Origin: Helicobacter bilis ATCC 51630
GTDB taxonomy: Bacteria; Campylobacterota; Campylobacteria; Campylobacterales; Helicobacteraceae
Reading direction: 5' to 3'
NCBI RefSeq assembly: GCF_000686565.1
Contig: NZ_JMKW01000003.1
Span: 62,001 to 126,000 of the forward strand
Length of the DNA: 64,000 nucleotides
Positions 38,148 to 48,296 of this stretch are shown in pieces (within the stretch, counting starts at the first letter, position 1; each line of letters starts with the position of its first letter). The position numbers were made by a program, and so were the translations under genes. The notes below the pieces were generated by a model, which was not told the DNA's origin, ran no database searches, and was given only the letters and a program-made list of their open reading frames with translations.

Positions 38148-41100
38148 CTATTTATTACCTTGCAATGCTCTTCTACCAAGATTCCCATATCTATGGAATG
38201 CAATGCTTGCGGCACGCTCTGTGTGATAGTATAAAAGCTCAAAATATCCATTTGCATAGGGCTTATGATATGCGATTAACTTTCCTTTCGCCCTGCCCTG
38301 CCCTATTAGCTCTTTATGTACAAGATTCTTTGTATTGGGTGCGGCAAGATAGCGGATAAGATCATACTCCCCTGCACTCTCAATAAACTGCTCTAGGCTT
38401 TGATACTCAATAGTAATATTTTTTAGCCGCAATGTTTTTATATGCTCTAGCACAAAGCCTAAATTTTCACTCATTTCTGTGGCTTTAAGGCTAATGGTAA
38501 GCCTTGCATTAATTAACTGAGTGCTAGCAATAATGCTTAAAATATCACTTAGAGAATCTTCTTTTCTAACACGATAAATGACTGATTTTACCGGCACATA
38601 GTAAAAGAGATTGTCTTCTCCCCTTATATGCACGAAATCTCTTTTTTGTAAAAACTCATTTTCATGGAAATACGCATAGCTTTTTGCAGTTTGTAAAAAC
38701 GCCTTTAACTCATTTTTTATGCCCTCATCTTGCGTAATATTAATAAGATATTGCATACTATCAATAAAGCTATGCCCTATATTGAAATTTGTGTTTTCTT
38801 GTGTGTTATTAGGGATAATATCTACAAATTGTGCCACATAGTTATAACTTCCAGCCTTTCTGCCAAAGCCAACTGCTGACTTTTTAATCCCACCAAATGG
38901 CTGCCGCAGGACAATCGCCCCTGTTGTAGATTTATTAATATAAAGATTCCCTGCTTCAATGTGCTTTAGATAATAGTCCCATTCTCTTTCATCAAGAGAT
39001 TCAAAACCGCTTGTTAAACCATATCCAGTAGAGTTTGCAATATCTATGGCATGCTCTAAATCTTTCGCACATATAACTGATAAAATCGGCGTGAAAAATT
39101 CACTCTTATGTGAGTAGCTACCCTCTTTTACACCATATTTAATACATGGTCGCATTGCATAGGGATTCTCATCTTCAAAACTTGGGGCTAATACCCACTC
39201 TTCACCTTGCTCTAACTCTAAGCCCTGCTTTACTTTCTCATCAATAGTGCTGCTTAGATACCCTAACTTATTCTTAAAATCAAATGGATTCCCAACATGA
39301 AGGCTATTTGCCGCATCAATCAATGTGCGTTTAAACTGCTCATCTTTATACACTTCCTCTTCAAGTATGAGTAAAGAAGTAGCACTGCATTTCTGCCCAG
39401 AGTTAGAAAAAGCTGAATGGATAATGTTTTTTACTGCTTGGTCTCTATCTGCCATTTTGCTTACAATAGTCGCATTTTTACCGCCTGTCTCAGCGCTTAA
39501 AAATAGGGTTGGATTCTCTTTTAAAATCTCATAAGCCGTATCTTCCCCACCTGTTAGAATCGCAAAATCCGCTTCTTTTAATAGAATCTCATTTACATCC
39601 TTGCCACTTGCAGGTAAGAATACAAGATAATCTTTAGGCAGTCCCGCATCATAAAAACACTGCGTTAATATACTGCCTGTAACAGCAGAAATATTAGATG
39701 GTTTATAAATCACTCTATTCCCACTAGCAAGACTAGCAGCAATGCCACCAACAGAAATAGCAACGGGGAAATTCCACGGCGTAATCACTACGCCAACGCC
39801 CTTTGGCTTTAGCATAAAATCTTTATGTGTTTCTAGCAATTTATACATGCTATGCGGATAGAATCTAAGAAAATCTATCGCCTCACTTACCTCAGCATCA
39901 GTCTCTGCGAAAGTTTTACCCACTTCAAGGGCTGCTATACCGATTAAATCATTACGCCTTTCTGCTACAATCTCTGCAGTTTTCAACAAAATCTCGCCAA
40001 GCTTTTCATAGCTTAGTATATTTTGTGCTTGTTTTACATACGCCATAGCCGCTTTTAAGCTATCCTTATTTGCTAAATACACATTAGCAATGACTTTATC
40101 GCCGCCTTTTTGCTTAATCTCTCTTTTATTGTCTTTTGGAGTTTTCTCGCCAATTATTGGTGTAACCTCAATAGATTCTGTATTTAGCCACTTTGTCTTA
40201 ATCGCCTCCGCCCATTCTCTATTTGGTTTCAATATAAAGTTAGTATCAGGCTCGTTAAAGAAAGAAGCAAGATTTGCTTTTTGTGTAAATGGGGCTTTAA
40301 GTCTATTTTGCTGCCTATAGCTTGTCTCTTGCACGCTTTTTATACCCTCGATTGATTGTAAAAAGATTTGTTCCTGCTGTTTCCACGCAATAGAATCAAT
40401 CTCTAAATCAAAGGCATAACGCATAAAGTTATCTTTACCTGTATTTTCATCAAGTCGCCTTACAAGATATGCAATAGCATTATTAAAATGCGCATCATCG
40501 CATACCGGGGCGTATAAAATAAGCTTATTTCTTGAAGCTACCTCAAAACTTGCTTTTAAGTTCATACCCTCAAGCATTTCAAAAGTAAAGCTATCTTGCG
40601 CCCCTGCTCTATTTATCCTTGTCATTGCATAAGCGATTTGAAAGATATTATGCGATGCGATACCTATATCAATGTATTTAAAATTGGAATCTTGCAGGAT
40701 ATAATCAAGCATTTTATTGTAGTTAGAATCTGTATCAACCTTTTGTCTAAATGTCGGCAGTTCCCAACCTTTCACGCTTGCAATAGTCTCTTCAGCCTCC
40801 ATATTCGCACCTTTTACAATGCGAATCTTAATCGGGGGCTTACCACTCTCTACTCTCGCTTTAGAAAAGGCTACTAAAGTTTTTAGATATTCATAAGAAT
40901 CTGGTAAATACGCTTGTAATACAATCCCAGCTTTAATATCAAACTTCGCAAGAGATTCCATAAAGGCTGCCACCGTGAGTTCCAAGTCCTTAAACTCTTC
41001 CATATCAAGATTAATAAACTTTGAAATCCCTGCCTTTTGCTTTTCTTCTGCAATGCCATAGAGCTTATCAAGCCTTGCTACTATCTCACGCTTTGAGTAT

Positions 41101-41687
41101 TCAAAATCTAGGATATTGATTTGAGAAAAAATAGTTGTAATTTTGATAGAGATATAATTAATGTAGTTTGAGTTTAGAGCGTCTTCATACTTTTGCAAAC
41201 GATAGTTTGACTCTAGATTCCCAAGCACCTCTTCACCGATTAGATTCACATTTAAGCCAATGTTTTCACTAGCCCTTTTATCTGCATGTTTTTTCAGGGC
41301 AATGGGCGAGGCATCTAGCACCATAGCTTTTGTGTCTTTTTTTAGATTCTTTATGAAAAAAGGCACACTCACACATGGCATACTCTTACCCACACCCAAA
41401 AATAGCTGCAACAATACCTTTTCAAACGAAGAGAAAAAATCAGCAATCCCATATTTCTGCAAAGTATGCGAGATGAGTTCGTGTGCCATTTCATTATCTT
41501 TTGAGCGAAAACTTCTATCAAGCAACTCAATAAGCATGACCTTACTGCTTGGATTTTCAAGCATTTTCATCATCTTTTTACGGAATCTTTTCTCTTTACA
41601 ACTTAAATCACTATTGATTTTGTGCTGCAATGTCTTTGCTAAGGACAAACTTGCCTCAATTATCTCTTTATTATCAACGGATTGCAT
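38148..41687 (-). CDS. putA: Bifunctional proline dehydrogenase / pyrroline-5-carboxylate dehydrogenase (PutA)
   Basis: Oxidises proline to glutamate in two steps, feeding electrons to quinone and NAD. I place the start at 41687 (GGAGATATT upstream), giving 1179 residues. The N-terminal FAD-barrel has KIRIVKGANME and the central aldehyde-dehydrogenase part has WNFPVAISVGG, SAETGGKN and SNSGQKCSATS (catalytic Cys). The C-terminal extension beyond the ALDH is about 200 residues. No N-terminal DNA-binding ribbon-helix-helix domain is seen, so this PutA is an enzyme only. Proline is a respiratory fuel for gastric and enteric Helicobacter. Confidence 0.96.
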   Translation of the reverse strand: MQSVDNKEIIEASLSLAKTLQHKINSDLSCKEKRFRKKMMKMLENPSSKVMLIELLDRSFRSKDNEMAHELISHTLQKYGIADFFSSFEKVLLQLFLGVGKSMPCVSVPFFIKNLKKDTKAMVLDASPIALKKHADKRASENIGLNVNLIGEEVLGNLESNYRLQKYEDALNSNYINYISIKITTIFSQINILDFEYSKREIVARLDKLYGIAEEKQKAGISKFINLDMEEFKDLELTVAAFMESLAKFDIKAGIVLQAYLPDSYEYLKTLVAFSKARVESGKPPIKIRIVKGANMEAEETIASVKGWELPTFRQKVDTDSNYNKMLDYILQDSNFKYIDIGIASHNIFQIAYAMTRINRAGAQDSFTFEMLEGMNLKASFEVASRNKLILYAPVCDDAHFNNAIAYLVRRLDENTGKDNFMRYAFDLEIDSIAWKQQEQIFLQSIEGIKSVQETSYRQQNRLKAPFTQKANLASFFNEPDTNFILKPNREWAEAIKTKWLNTESIEVTPIIGEKTPKDNKREIKQKGGDKVIANVYLANKDSLKAAMAYVKQAQNILSYEKLGEILLKTAEIVAERRNDLIGIAALEVGKTFAETDAEVSEAIDFLRFYPHSMYKLLETHKDFMLKPKGVGVVITPWNFPVAISVGGIAASLASGNRVIYKPSNISAVTGSILTQCFYDAGLPKDYLVFLPASGKDVNEILLKEADFAILTGGEDTAYEILKENPTLFLSAETGGKNATIVSKMADRDQAVKNIIHSAFSNSGQKCSATSLLILEEEVYKDEQFKRTLIDAANSLHVGNPFDFKNKLGYLSSTIDEKVKQGLELEQGEEWVLAPSFEDENPYAMRPCIKYGVKEGSYSHKSEFFTPILSVICAKDLEHAIDIANSTGYGLTSGFESLDEREWDYYLKHIEAGNLYINKSTTGAIVLRQPFGGIKKSAVGFGRKAGSYNYVAQFVDIIPNNTQENTNFNIGHSFIDSMQYLINITQDEGIKNELKAFLQTAKSYAYFHENEFLQKRDFVHIRGEDNLFYYVPVKSVIYRVRKEDSLSDILSIIASTQLINARLTISLKATEMSENLGFVLEHIKTLRLKNITIEYQSLEQFIESAGEYDLIRYLAAPNTKNLVHKELIGQGRAKGKLIAYHKPYANGYFELLYYHTERAASIAFHRYGNLGRRALQGNK

Positions 41688-41850
41688 AATATCTCCTTTC
41701 AAACTAAGCATAAACGCATATTGTAACCCAAAGTTATGCAATAAAGAGTAAAAAAATATAAAAATTTATATTTTATTTATAGGGCTTTTAGTTTATTTAC
41801 ATAAAGGCGAAATATCCGGAAACTTATGCAACACAATATCACATATTCCG

Positions 41851-42594
41851 CTATCCTCTCTGTAAATTATAAACAATTGGAATCTCAACATATACATTTT
41901 CATCTGGTTTTGGGAAATGCTTACACGCTCTTTTTAAGGTCTTAATCGCGGCTTTATCAAGCAAAGCATGTGGTGAACGCCTTACAATCTCAAAGTGAGA
42001 AACCTTTCCATTTATATCGATATAGAATTTTACAAGCACCTCTCCTTCATACCCCCTTTGCAATGCAAGCGGCGGATAGATGTGTCGCTTCTCTACCGCA
42101 CGATGTATGGCTTGCAGAAACTCGTTTTCATTGCCATCAGAGAAACGCATAATCTTGATATTTTCTTGTGCGAATGCTTCATTATTAGGCTTTGCTGTCG
42201 TAGTGGCTTTTGTCGCCTCTGTCTCTTGTGCTACTTCTTTTGGGGATTCTGGAATCTTTTCTGCAACCTCTTTTTGTGGCTCTTCCATAGCTTGTAATGG
42301 CGTAGGTTCTGGCTTTGGCGGGGCTTGTATCATCTCTTTTTTTGGTTTGTGTATTTGTGGCTTATGCACCTTTTTTGGCTGCTCTACTCTCTCTGCTATG
42401 GGGTCTTTGCTTGGAGGGGCAAAGGCTGAAAGCTGAATGGTTATAAACTGGTCGCCATCTTCTTTTTCTTTAAATACATTCACATTGCTATATATGCTAT
42501 AACTAAAGATTCCCACCGCACCTATAAATGCGAATGCAACACCATAAAAGCTTGGATTCTTAATTACGCTGCGTATCGATTCTAAATTTATCAT
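41851..42594 (-). CDS. tonB: TonB energy transducer
   Basis: A 247-residue protein with one N-terminal transmembrane helix (about 15-35), a long Pro/Glu/Lys-rich periplasm-spanning part (residues about 55-135) and a C-terminal TonB domain (HIYPPLALQRGYEGEVLVKF to the end). It passes the proton-motive force from ExbBD to outer-membrane receptors. It overlaps exbD by 35 bp. Standing beside the urease operon, it may serve nickel or haem/iron uptake. Confidence 0.93.
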   Translation of the reverse strand: MINLESIRSVIKNPSFYGVAFAFIGAVGIFSYSIYSNVNVFKEKEDGDQFITIQLSAFAPPSKDPIAERVEQPKKVHKPQIHKPKKEMIQAPPKPEPTPLQAMEEPQKEVAEKIPESPKEVAQETEATKATTTAKPNNEAFAQENIKIMRFSDGNENEFLQAIHRAVEKRHIYPPLALQRGYEGEVLVKFYIDINGKVSHFEIVRRSPHALLDKAAIKTLKRACKHFPKPDENVYVEIPIVYNLQRG

Positions 42595-42952
42595 GATTAT
42601 GCCCCTTTTTTGTGAGCTGGTCTATCACAAACACTAATCGCTCAAGACTAGAATTCTTGTCACCTTTAAAATGCACCATAGAATCATTTGGTATCGTGCT
42701 TATAAAAGATTCAAAGTCATCTATATTTATTTCCTTATCATCTACATATATATTATTGTCCGCATTAACTACAATTACAATGGGTTTTTTATCATCTTTT
42801 TTTTCCTGTTCTGTGCTGCTTGCATTTGGCACTTCCACTTTTATTTTTCCTTGTGAAACAAAGGTAGAGATTGATAATACAAGTGCGAGTAGGACAAGCA
42901 TAATGTCGATAAAAGGGACAATATTTAATCCATCTCCGCGTTTAATTTTCAT
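42560..42952 (-). CDS. exbD: ExbD biopolymer transport protein
   Basis: A 130-residue protein with a short cytoplasmic start, one hydrophobic helix containing FIDIMLVLLALVL, whose Asp is the proton-path residue of the family, and a periplasmic domain. It forms the ExbB-ExbD motor for TonB. Gaps and overlaps to exbB (11 bp) and tonB show one operon. Confidence 0.95.
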   Translation of the reverse strand: MKIKRGDGLNIVPFIDIMLVLLALVLSISTFVSQGKIKVEVPNASSTEQEKKDDKKPIVIVVNADNNIYVDDKEINIDDFESFISTIPNDSMVHFKGDKNSSLERLVFVIDQLTKKGHNHDKFRIDTQRN

Positions 42953-42963
42953 AATAATTCCCT

Positions 42964-43428
42964 TTAGTCTGCATGTTTCTTATTTAGAATCTTGAAGCGA
43001 TTTACCTTTGTGTCTGCCACACGCAAAAACGCATTATAAATCATTAAAGTAGGAATGGCGACTACAAGCCCAAGTGCTGTTGCTTTCAATGCCATAGATA
43101 GCCCAAGTGTTATGCTTTTTACATCAATGTTGCCACTACCACCCATATCATAAAACACAATCATAATGCCTACCACCGTGCCTAAAAGCCCAACATAAGG
43201 CGCATTAGAATACACGATATATAAAAGTGTGAGATTTTTACTCACATCTTCTTCTAACTCTTTCACATCGGTGTATTTCTCAAACTGCAAACGAGTAAAA
43301 AACATAAATCTTTCAATACTAAAATACACAACAAGCAATGCCATAAAACCCAAAATACTAAATACAAGCGGATCAAGATAGATTTTCAAAAACTCCATAA
43401 TACCTTGCAAAATAAACTCCATATTCAA
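42964..43428 (-). CDS. exbB: ExbB biopolymer transport protein
   Basis: A 154-residue membrane protein of the MotA/TolQ/ExbB family. Its three hydrophobic segments and the conserved segment APYVGLLGTVVGIMIVFYDM are typical; the short length is usual in Helicobacter ExbB. It is the first gene of exbB-exbD-tonB and diverges from ureA across a 235-bp regulatory region. Confidence 0.93.
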   Translation of the reverse strand: MNMEFILQGIMEFLKIYLDPLVFSILGFMALLVVYFSIERFMFFTRLQFEKYTDVKELEEDVSKNLTLLYIVYSNAPYVGLLGTVVGIMIVFYDMGGSGNIDVKSITLGLSMALKATALGLVVAIPTLMIYNAFLRVADTKVNRFKILNKKHAD

Positions 43429-43663
43429 TTTTATATGATTTGCAATAATAGCATAATAAGATTAATTTTTACTTTTAGTAATATTAAAATATTAATTTTT
43501 GATAAGCTTTGTTATTTTCATAAGAATATTGTGAAACAAATAGTGGTTAAAAATCTACAAGTGAGATATTTCACCGCAAAAATAACAAACTATAAAGCAT
43601 GTTACTATTTTGTTTATACTTATAGTGTAAATACTTATTTTTACATTTCATAAAGGAATATTC
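43429..43663. promoter_or_regulatory. Divergent regulatory region between exbB and the urease operon
   Basis: Very AT-rich. Tandem -10-like words TATACT and TATAGT at 43615-43626 lie about 40 bp before the ureA start. AATAATAG and AATATTAA-type repeats at 43446-43495 could bind a regulator such as NikR, whose sites in Helicobacter are AT-rich dyads, but no clear operator can be proven by eye. Confidence 0.4.
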
Positions 43664-44341
43664 ATGAGATTAACCCCAAGAGAGTTAGATAAGATGATGT
43701 TGCATTATGCTGGGACTTTGGCAAAGAGTCGCAAAGATAAAGGCATAAAGCTAAATTATGTAGAATCTATTGCCTATATTTCCATGGAGATTATGGAACA
43801 CGCTAGAGAGGGCAAAAAAAGTGTCGCTGAACTCATGCAGTTAGGAAGGACGCTTTTAAAAGCAGATGATGTGATGGAAGGTGTGGCAAATATGATACAT
43901 GATGTGCAAGTTGAGGTGAGTTTCCCTGATGGCACAAAGCTTGTTACGATTCATAATCCTATTGAAGATAGCGGCAAACTAAAACCGGGTGAGTTTATCC
44001 TAAAAGATGAAGAGATTGTGTTGAATGCAAATAAAGATTCTATCAGCATTAAGGTTACAAATAAGGGCGATAGACCTATACAAGTAGGCTCACATTTTCA
44101 CTTTTTTGAGACAAATAAACTCTTAGTGTTTGATAGAGAGATGGCTTATGGCAAAAGGCTTGATATTGCGTCTGGGACTTCCGTGAGATTTGAGCCCGGA
44201 GAGACTAAGAGTGTAAATCTCATTAGCTTTGGTGGGAATGAAAGATTATATGGATTTAATGACTTAGTCAATGGGCAAATAAGTGAAGTCAATAAGCAAC
44301 AAGCCTTAGATAATGCGAGAAATAAGGGTTTTATAGATTGA
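43664..44341 (+). CDS. ureA: Urease subunit alpha (fused gamma and beta chains)
   Basis: The small urease subunit of Helicobacter, a fusion of the gamma chain (residues about 1-100, [18 protein letters not shown]) and the beta chain (about 105-225, with [17 protein letters not shown]). The 225-residue length is close to that of other Helicobacter UreA. It builds the UreA-UreB heterodimer that assembles into the large nickel enzyme hydrolysing urea to ammonia and carbon dioxide. AAAGGAAT precedes the ATG. The next gene, ureB, is unusually far away (437 bp). Confidence 0.98.
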   Translation: MRLTPRELDKMMLHYAGTLAKSRKDKGIKLNYVESIAYISMEIMEHAREGKKSVAELMQLGRTLLKADDVMEGVANMIHDVQVEVSFPDGTKLVTIHNPIEDSGKLKPGEFILKDEEIVLNANKDSISIKVTNKGDRPIQVGSHFHFFETNKLLVFDREMAYGKRLDIASGTSVRFEPGETKSVNLISFGGNERLYGFNDLVNGQISEVNKQQALDNARNKGFID

Positions 44342-44778
44342 GTTAGGGTGATTATTCTTTTAAACAATAATAGGGTTTTGTTGTATTAAGTGAAGTGGCA
44401 AGACTTTATTTTGTTATTGAATATGCAGGTGTTAAAAGTTTTGTTATGTTGTATTGGTTTATGAAAAGTCTTTTTATAGAAAGAGATGTTTCGGCATCGG
44501 AGTGCTTCAACATGACAAACCAATACGACAAGTTAAAATAAAAAGTCTCATTTGTCATATTGAGTGTGAAGTGCGAAATATTTGTTTTATAAAGAGGGTT
44601 TCGGCATAAAAGCTACAACATAGCAAACTAAGGTAAAAAACTTCATTTTGTGAAATGTAAATGTTAGAATCTGTATTTCACATAAAGGGAAGTTTCAATA
44701 CTAATAGAGACTTTAACGCAACAATAAAGCTAAAGATTCTAATAAGACTTTAAAATTAAACCATAAGAAAGGAAAAAC
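44342..44778. other. 437-bp spacer between ureA and ureB
   Basis: No frame of note. The middle (about 44480-44600) contains TCATTTGTCATATTGAG and GCGAAATATTTG. These resemble the family of TGTCATAnTGAG...GCGAA-tATCT elements present at 59354 and in the two 110-bp elements, so part of the spacer is probably a decayed mobile repeat. Stem-like ATTATT/AATAAT after the ureA stop may terminate or pause transcription. Confidence 0.5.
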
Positions 44779-46488
44779 ATGACAAAGATAAATAGACAAG
44801 AGTATGTCTCAATGTATGGACCAACAACAGGTGATAAGATAAGACTAAGCGATACAGAATTATTCGCAGAGATTGAAAAAGATTATGCGATATATGGAGA
44901 AGAGATTAAGTTTGGCGGTGGCAAGACTATAAGAGATGGTATGGCACAATCTGTAAGCAATAGTGAAAATGAGCTAGATTCTGTAATCACAAATGCAGTT
45001 ATTATAGATTACACTGGAATCTATAAAGCAGATATAGGCATAAAAAATGGAAAGATTTTTGGCATTGGAAAAGCGGGGAATAAAGACACACAAGATGGTG
45101 TATGTGATAAACTTATTGTTGGCACAAATACAGAAGTAATAGCTGGTGAGGGACTAATCGTTACTGCTGGTGGCATTGATACGCATATCCACTATATTTC
45201 ACCTACACAGATTCCAACGGCTTTATATAGCGGCGTTACCACTATGATTGGTGGTGGGACTGGTCCTGCGGCTGGGACTAGTGCGACGACTTGCACGCCG
45301 GGGAGTTGGCACATGCGTGAGATGATTAGGGCGACACAGCATTATGCTATGAATTTTGGCTTTTTTGGTAAGGGTAATAGCTCGAATGAAAATGCTTTGA
45401 GTAAGCAGATAGAATCTGGGGCTTTGGGCTTAAAGGTGCATGAAGATTGGGGTTCAACACCCGCAGCGATTAATCATGCGCTAAATATTGCAGATAAATA
45501 TGATGTCCAAATCGCTATCCATACTGACACACTCAATGAGGCTGGTTGCATGGAAGACACTTTGCAAGCAATTAATGGCAGAACGATACACACTTTTCAC
45601 ACAGAAGGTGCAGGTGGCGGACATGCCCCTGATATTATCAAAGCAGCAGGGGAACTCCATGTATTACCCGCTTCAACAAATCCTACGATTCCCTTTACGA
45701 CAAATACTGCTGATGAGCATTTAGACATGCTTATGGTGTGCCATCATTTAGATAAAAATATTAAAGAAGATGTGGCTTTCGCAGATTCTAGAATCCGCCC
45801 TGAGACAATCGCTGCGGAAGATACCCTACATGACATGGGAATCTTTTCTATCACAAGCTCTGATTCACAAGCTATGGGTAGAGTTGGCGAAGTCATTATT
45901 AGGACTTGGCAGACAGCTGATAAGTGTAAAAGAGAGTTTGGGGCATTAAAAGAAGAAAGGGGCGATAATGATAACTTTAGAATCAAACGCTATATCGCAA
46001 AATATACCATAAATCCAGCGATAGCACATGGCATTGCAGATTATGTCGGCTCTGTTGAGATAGGTAAAATCGCTGATTTAGTGATTTGGAAGCCTAGTAT
46101 GTTTGGTGTGAAACCTGAAATGATTCTTAAAAATGGCATGATTGTCGCAGCAAAAATAGGTGATAGCAACGCTTCAATCCCAACACCACAACCAATAGTC
46201 TATGCAGATATGTTTGGTAGTGTGGGGAGTGCGAGATATGATTGTGGATTTACCTTTGTATCAAAAGTAGCATTTGATTCTAATATTAAAGAAAAATATG
46301 GGATAGAAAGAAATATTCTACCCGTAAAAAATTGTAGAAATATCACAAAAAAAGATATGAAATATAATGATGTGGTAGAAAAAATAGAAGTAGATTCTGA
46401 AACCTATGAAGTAAAGGTAAATGGAGTAAAAATCACTTCAAAACCCATTAGTAAAGTGTCCTTAGGGCAGCTTTACACTCTCTTTTAG
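44779..46488 (+). CDS. ureB: Urease subunit beta (catalytic)
   Basis: The 569-residue catalytic urease subunit, the standard length for Helicobacter. Nickel ligands and catalytic residues are visible: HIHYISP (first His pair), GLKVHEDWG containing the Lys that is carbamylated to bridge the two nickel ions, [19 protein letters not shown] and the flap CHHLD with the catalytic His. AAGGAAA precedes the ATG. It begins the compact ureB-ureH block. Confidence 0.98.
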   Translation: MTKINRQEYVSMYGPTTGDKIRLSDTELFAEIEKDYAIYGEEIKFGGGKTIRDGMAQSVSNSENELDSVITNAVIIDYTGIYKADIGIKNGKIFGIGKAGNKDTQDGVCDKLIVGTNTEVIAGEGLIVTAGGIDTHIHYISPTQIPTALYSGVTTMIGGGTGPAAGTSATTCTPGSWHMREMIRATQHYAMNFGFFGKGNSSNENALSKQIESGALGLKVHEDWGSTPAAINHALNIADKYDVQIAIHTDTLNEAGCMEDTLQAINGRTIHTFHTEGAGGGHAPDIIKAAGELHVLPASTNPTIPFTTNTADEHLDMLMVCHHLDKNIKEDVAFADSRIRPETIAAEDTLHDMGIFSITSSDSQAMGRVGEVIIRTWQTADKCKREFGALKEERGDNDNFRIKRYIAKYTINPAIAHGIADYVGSVEIGKIADLVIWKPSMFGVKPEMILKNGMIVAAKIGDSNASIPTPQPIVYADMFGSVGSARYDCGFTFVSKVAFDSNIKEKYGIERNILPVKNCRNITKKDMKYNDVVEKIEVDSETYEVKVNGVKITSKPISKVSLGQLYTLF

Positions 46489-46502
46489 TAAAAGGTGTGT
46501 AA

Positions 46503-47015
46503 ATGCTAGAAATTGTATTGCTTTATGTAGCCATTGTGCTTATTAATAATGGAATCTGTAGGCTTAGCAATATCGATAGCAAGAGTGCTTCTATTATGAA
46601 TATCTTTGTAGGCTTACTCTCTGTTATTATTAATGTTATAGCCATTATACATGGTGATTTTAATAATGATAAAAGTGATTTTTATGCAGCAGCGACCGGC
46701 TTATTATTTGGCTTTACTTATTTATTTGTCGCTGCTAATAATCTTTTTAATCTTGATACAAGAGCGTTTGGCTGGTATAGCCTATTTGTCGCGATAAACT
46801 CCATTCCAGCGGCATATTTGAGTTATAAAGATGATGTCGTGCATATCTCATTTACTGCCATTTGGCTTGCATGGGGAGTCTTGTGGCTCACTGGCTTTAT
46901 TGAGTGTGTTTTAAAGATTGAGTTAAAGTTTGTGCCTTATCTTGCTATTTTTGAGGGCATTGTTACAGCGTGGATACCTGCTTGGCTATTTTTCATGGGT
47001 ATTTGGAGCATGTAG
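46503..47015 (+). CDS. ureI: Acid-activated urea channel UreI
   Basis: A 170-residue inner-membrane protein with six hydrophobic segments, of the AmiS/UreI family: YVAIVLINNGICRL, FTYLFVAANNLF, FGWYSLFVAINSIPAA. It lets urea enter the cytoplasm. The periplasmic loop (about residues 55-65, HGDFNNDKSDFYAA) is shorter than in H. pylori but still has His and acidic residues, so acid gating is possible and unproven. The stop is shared with the ureE start. Confidence 0.95.
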   Translation: MLEIVLLYVAIVLINNGICRLSNIDSKSASIMNIFVGLLSVIINVIAIIHGDFNNDKSDFYAAATGLLFGFTYLFVAANNLFNLDTRAFGWYSLFVAINSIPAAYLSYKDDVVHISFTAIWLAWGVLWLTGFIECVLKIELKFVPYLAIFEGIVTAWIPAWLFFMGIWSM

Positions 47016-47527
47016 TGATTGTTACAAAGATTTTAGGGAATCTAAGAGATATTAAAGAGACTGATATACAAGTAGATTCTATAAATATTGAGTGGTTTAA
47101 CACAAGAAAAAGAATCGCAAGATACACTTCACAAACCGGAATTGATATTGCCCTAAAGTTTGAGAAGCCCCTAAGTATCGGGCTAAATCATGGCGATATT
47201 GTCTTTAGAGATGAAAAAAGTATAATCGCAATTTCTATTTTGCCGACACATATTCTAAATATATACGCAAAAACAGAGCTAGAGATAGCTAGACTTTGCT
47301 ATGAGATAGGTAACTATCATTTGCCTTTATTCCTTGGAGAGAATGCGTTTCATTTTCGCACACCTTTTGAGTTACCACTGCAAAGATTGCTTGATAGATA
47401 CAACATATTCTATAAAGAAGAAGAGGGCATACTAGATTCTAAAGATAGACTACAAGCAAGTCTCATAGCCCCAGAACCAAGTCTTAAAATTGCAAATGAT
47501 TTTAAAGTGATAGTGAATAGTAGATAG
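47015..47527 (+). CDS. ureE: Urease accessory protein UreE
   Basis: Nickel metallochaperone that delivers nickel to the UreG-UreF-UreH complex. I start it at the GTG at 47015, which overlaps the ureI stop by one base and gives 170 residues, the H. pylori length. The translation then begins MIVTKILGNLRDI, in line with the family. ICYEIGNYHLPLFL carries the conserved His of the dimer-interface nickel site. There is no His-rich tail, as usual in Helicobacter. Confidence 0.95.
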   Translation: MIVTKILGNLRDIKETDIQVDSINIEWFNTRKRIARYTSQTGIDIALKFEKPLSIGLNHGDIVFRDEKSIIAISILPTHILNIYAKTELEIARLCYEIGNYHLPLFLGENAFHFRTPFELPLQRLLDRYNIFYKEEEGILDSKDRLQASLIAPEPSLKIANDFKVIVNSR

Positions 47528-47618
47528 GCTATTGTTTAGAATCTTTTAAGCAAAATTAAGCATAAGATTTTATAAAAGATTCTAAACAGAATCTAATAAG
47601 GTAGAAGGATATTAAAAC

Positions 47619-48281
47619 ATGGATTTTTTACTTTTACAGATTAATGACTCGGCATTTCCTATCGGTAGTTATACGCAGTCTTTTGGGCTAGAGACCTATG
47701 TGCAAAAGGGCTTAATCACAAATAAAGATGAAGCCTATAATTATTTACACACTCTGCTTTACACACAAATGCTTTATACAGATTTACTCGCTATAAAGCT
47801 AATCTATGAAAGCAAAACTTTAGAATCTATACTCAATATAGAATCTTTAATGAATGCCTCAATCCCAGCAAGAGAAACAAGGGAAGGTATGCAAAAAATT
47901 GGCTTAATTTTCATTAAAACTTTAGAATCTATGAAGCTAGATTTACCCCCATTTTTTAAAGCATATATAAAAGATTCCATATATTCTACACATCAAAGCG
48001 CTTATGCGGTATTTTGTAAAGCAATGGCTATTAGTTGCAAGAAGTCAATACAGCATTACGCTTACGCACAAATCTCAAATACCCTTACAAATTGCGTGAA
48101 GCTTATCCCCTTATCTCAATATGATGGACAGGCAATACTTGCAAGACTTCACGCAGATTTTAACACTATTTATGAAAAGATTCTAGAATTAAGTGAAGAT
48201 GAGTTTTGCAATGCTTTCGTGCATAATGATATGCAGGGTATGCTACATGAGAGTTTGCACTCAAGACTTTATATGTCATAA
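47619..48281 (+). CDS. ureF: Urease accessory protein UreF
   Basis: Forms the UreG2F2H2 assembly complex that activates apo-urease. The 220-residue product begins directly at the conserved LLLQINDSAFPIGSYTQSFG, so it lacks the roughly 30-residue polar N-terminal extension of H. pylori UreF. The C-terminus ESLHSRLYMS matches the family end, which contacts UreG. A gap of 91 bp separates it from ureE. Confidence 0.95.
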   Translation: MDFLLLQINDSAFPIGSYTQSFGLETYVQKGLITNKDEAYNYLHTLLYTQMLYTDLLAIKLIYESKTLESILNIESLMNASIPARETREGMQKIGLIFIKTLESMKLDLPPFFKAYIKDSIYSTHQSAYAVFCKAMAISCKKSIQHYAYAQISNTLTNCVKLIPLSQYDGQAILARLHADFNTIYEKILELSEDEFCNAFVHNDMQGMLHESLHSRLYMS

Positions 48282-48296
48282 TTTAAAAGGATAAAT

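Noticed and set aside
42080-42436. Plus-strand frames opposite tonB
   Set aside because: They arise from the Pro/Glu/Lys-rich repeat part of TonB read backwards and contain no recognisable domain.
43405-43653. A 82-codon plus-strand frame upstream of ureA
   Set aside because: It covers the divergent promoter region, is Phe/Tyr/Asn-rich and has no ribosome site.
44342-44778. A separate gene or second promoter in the ureA-ureB spacer
   Set aside because: No open frame of useful length and no -10/-35 pair good enough to claim.
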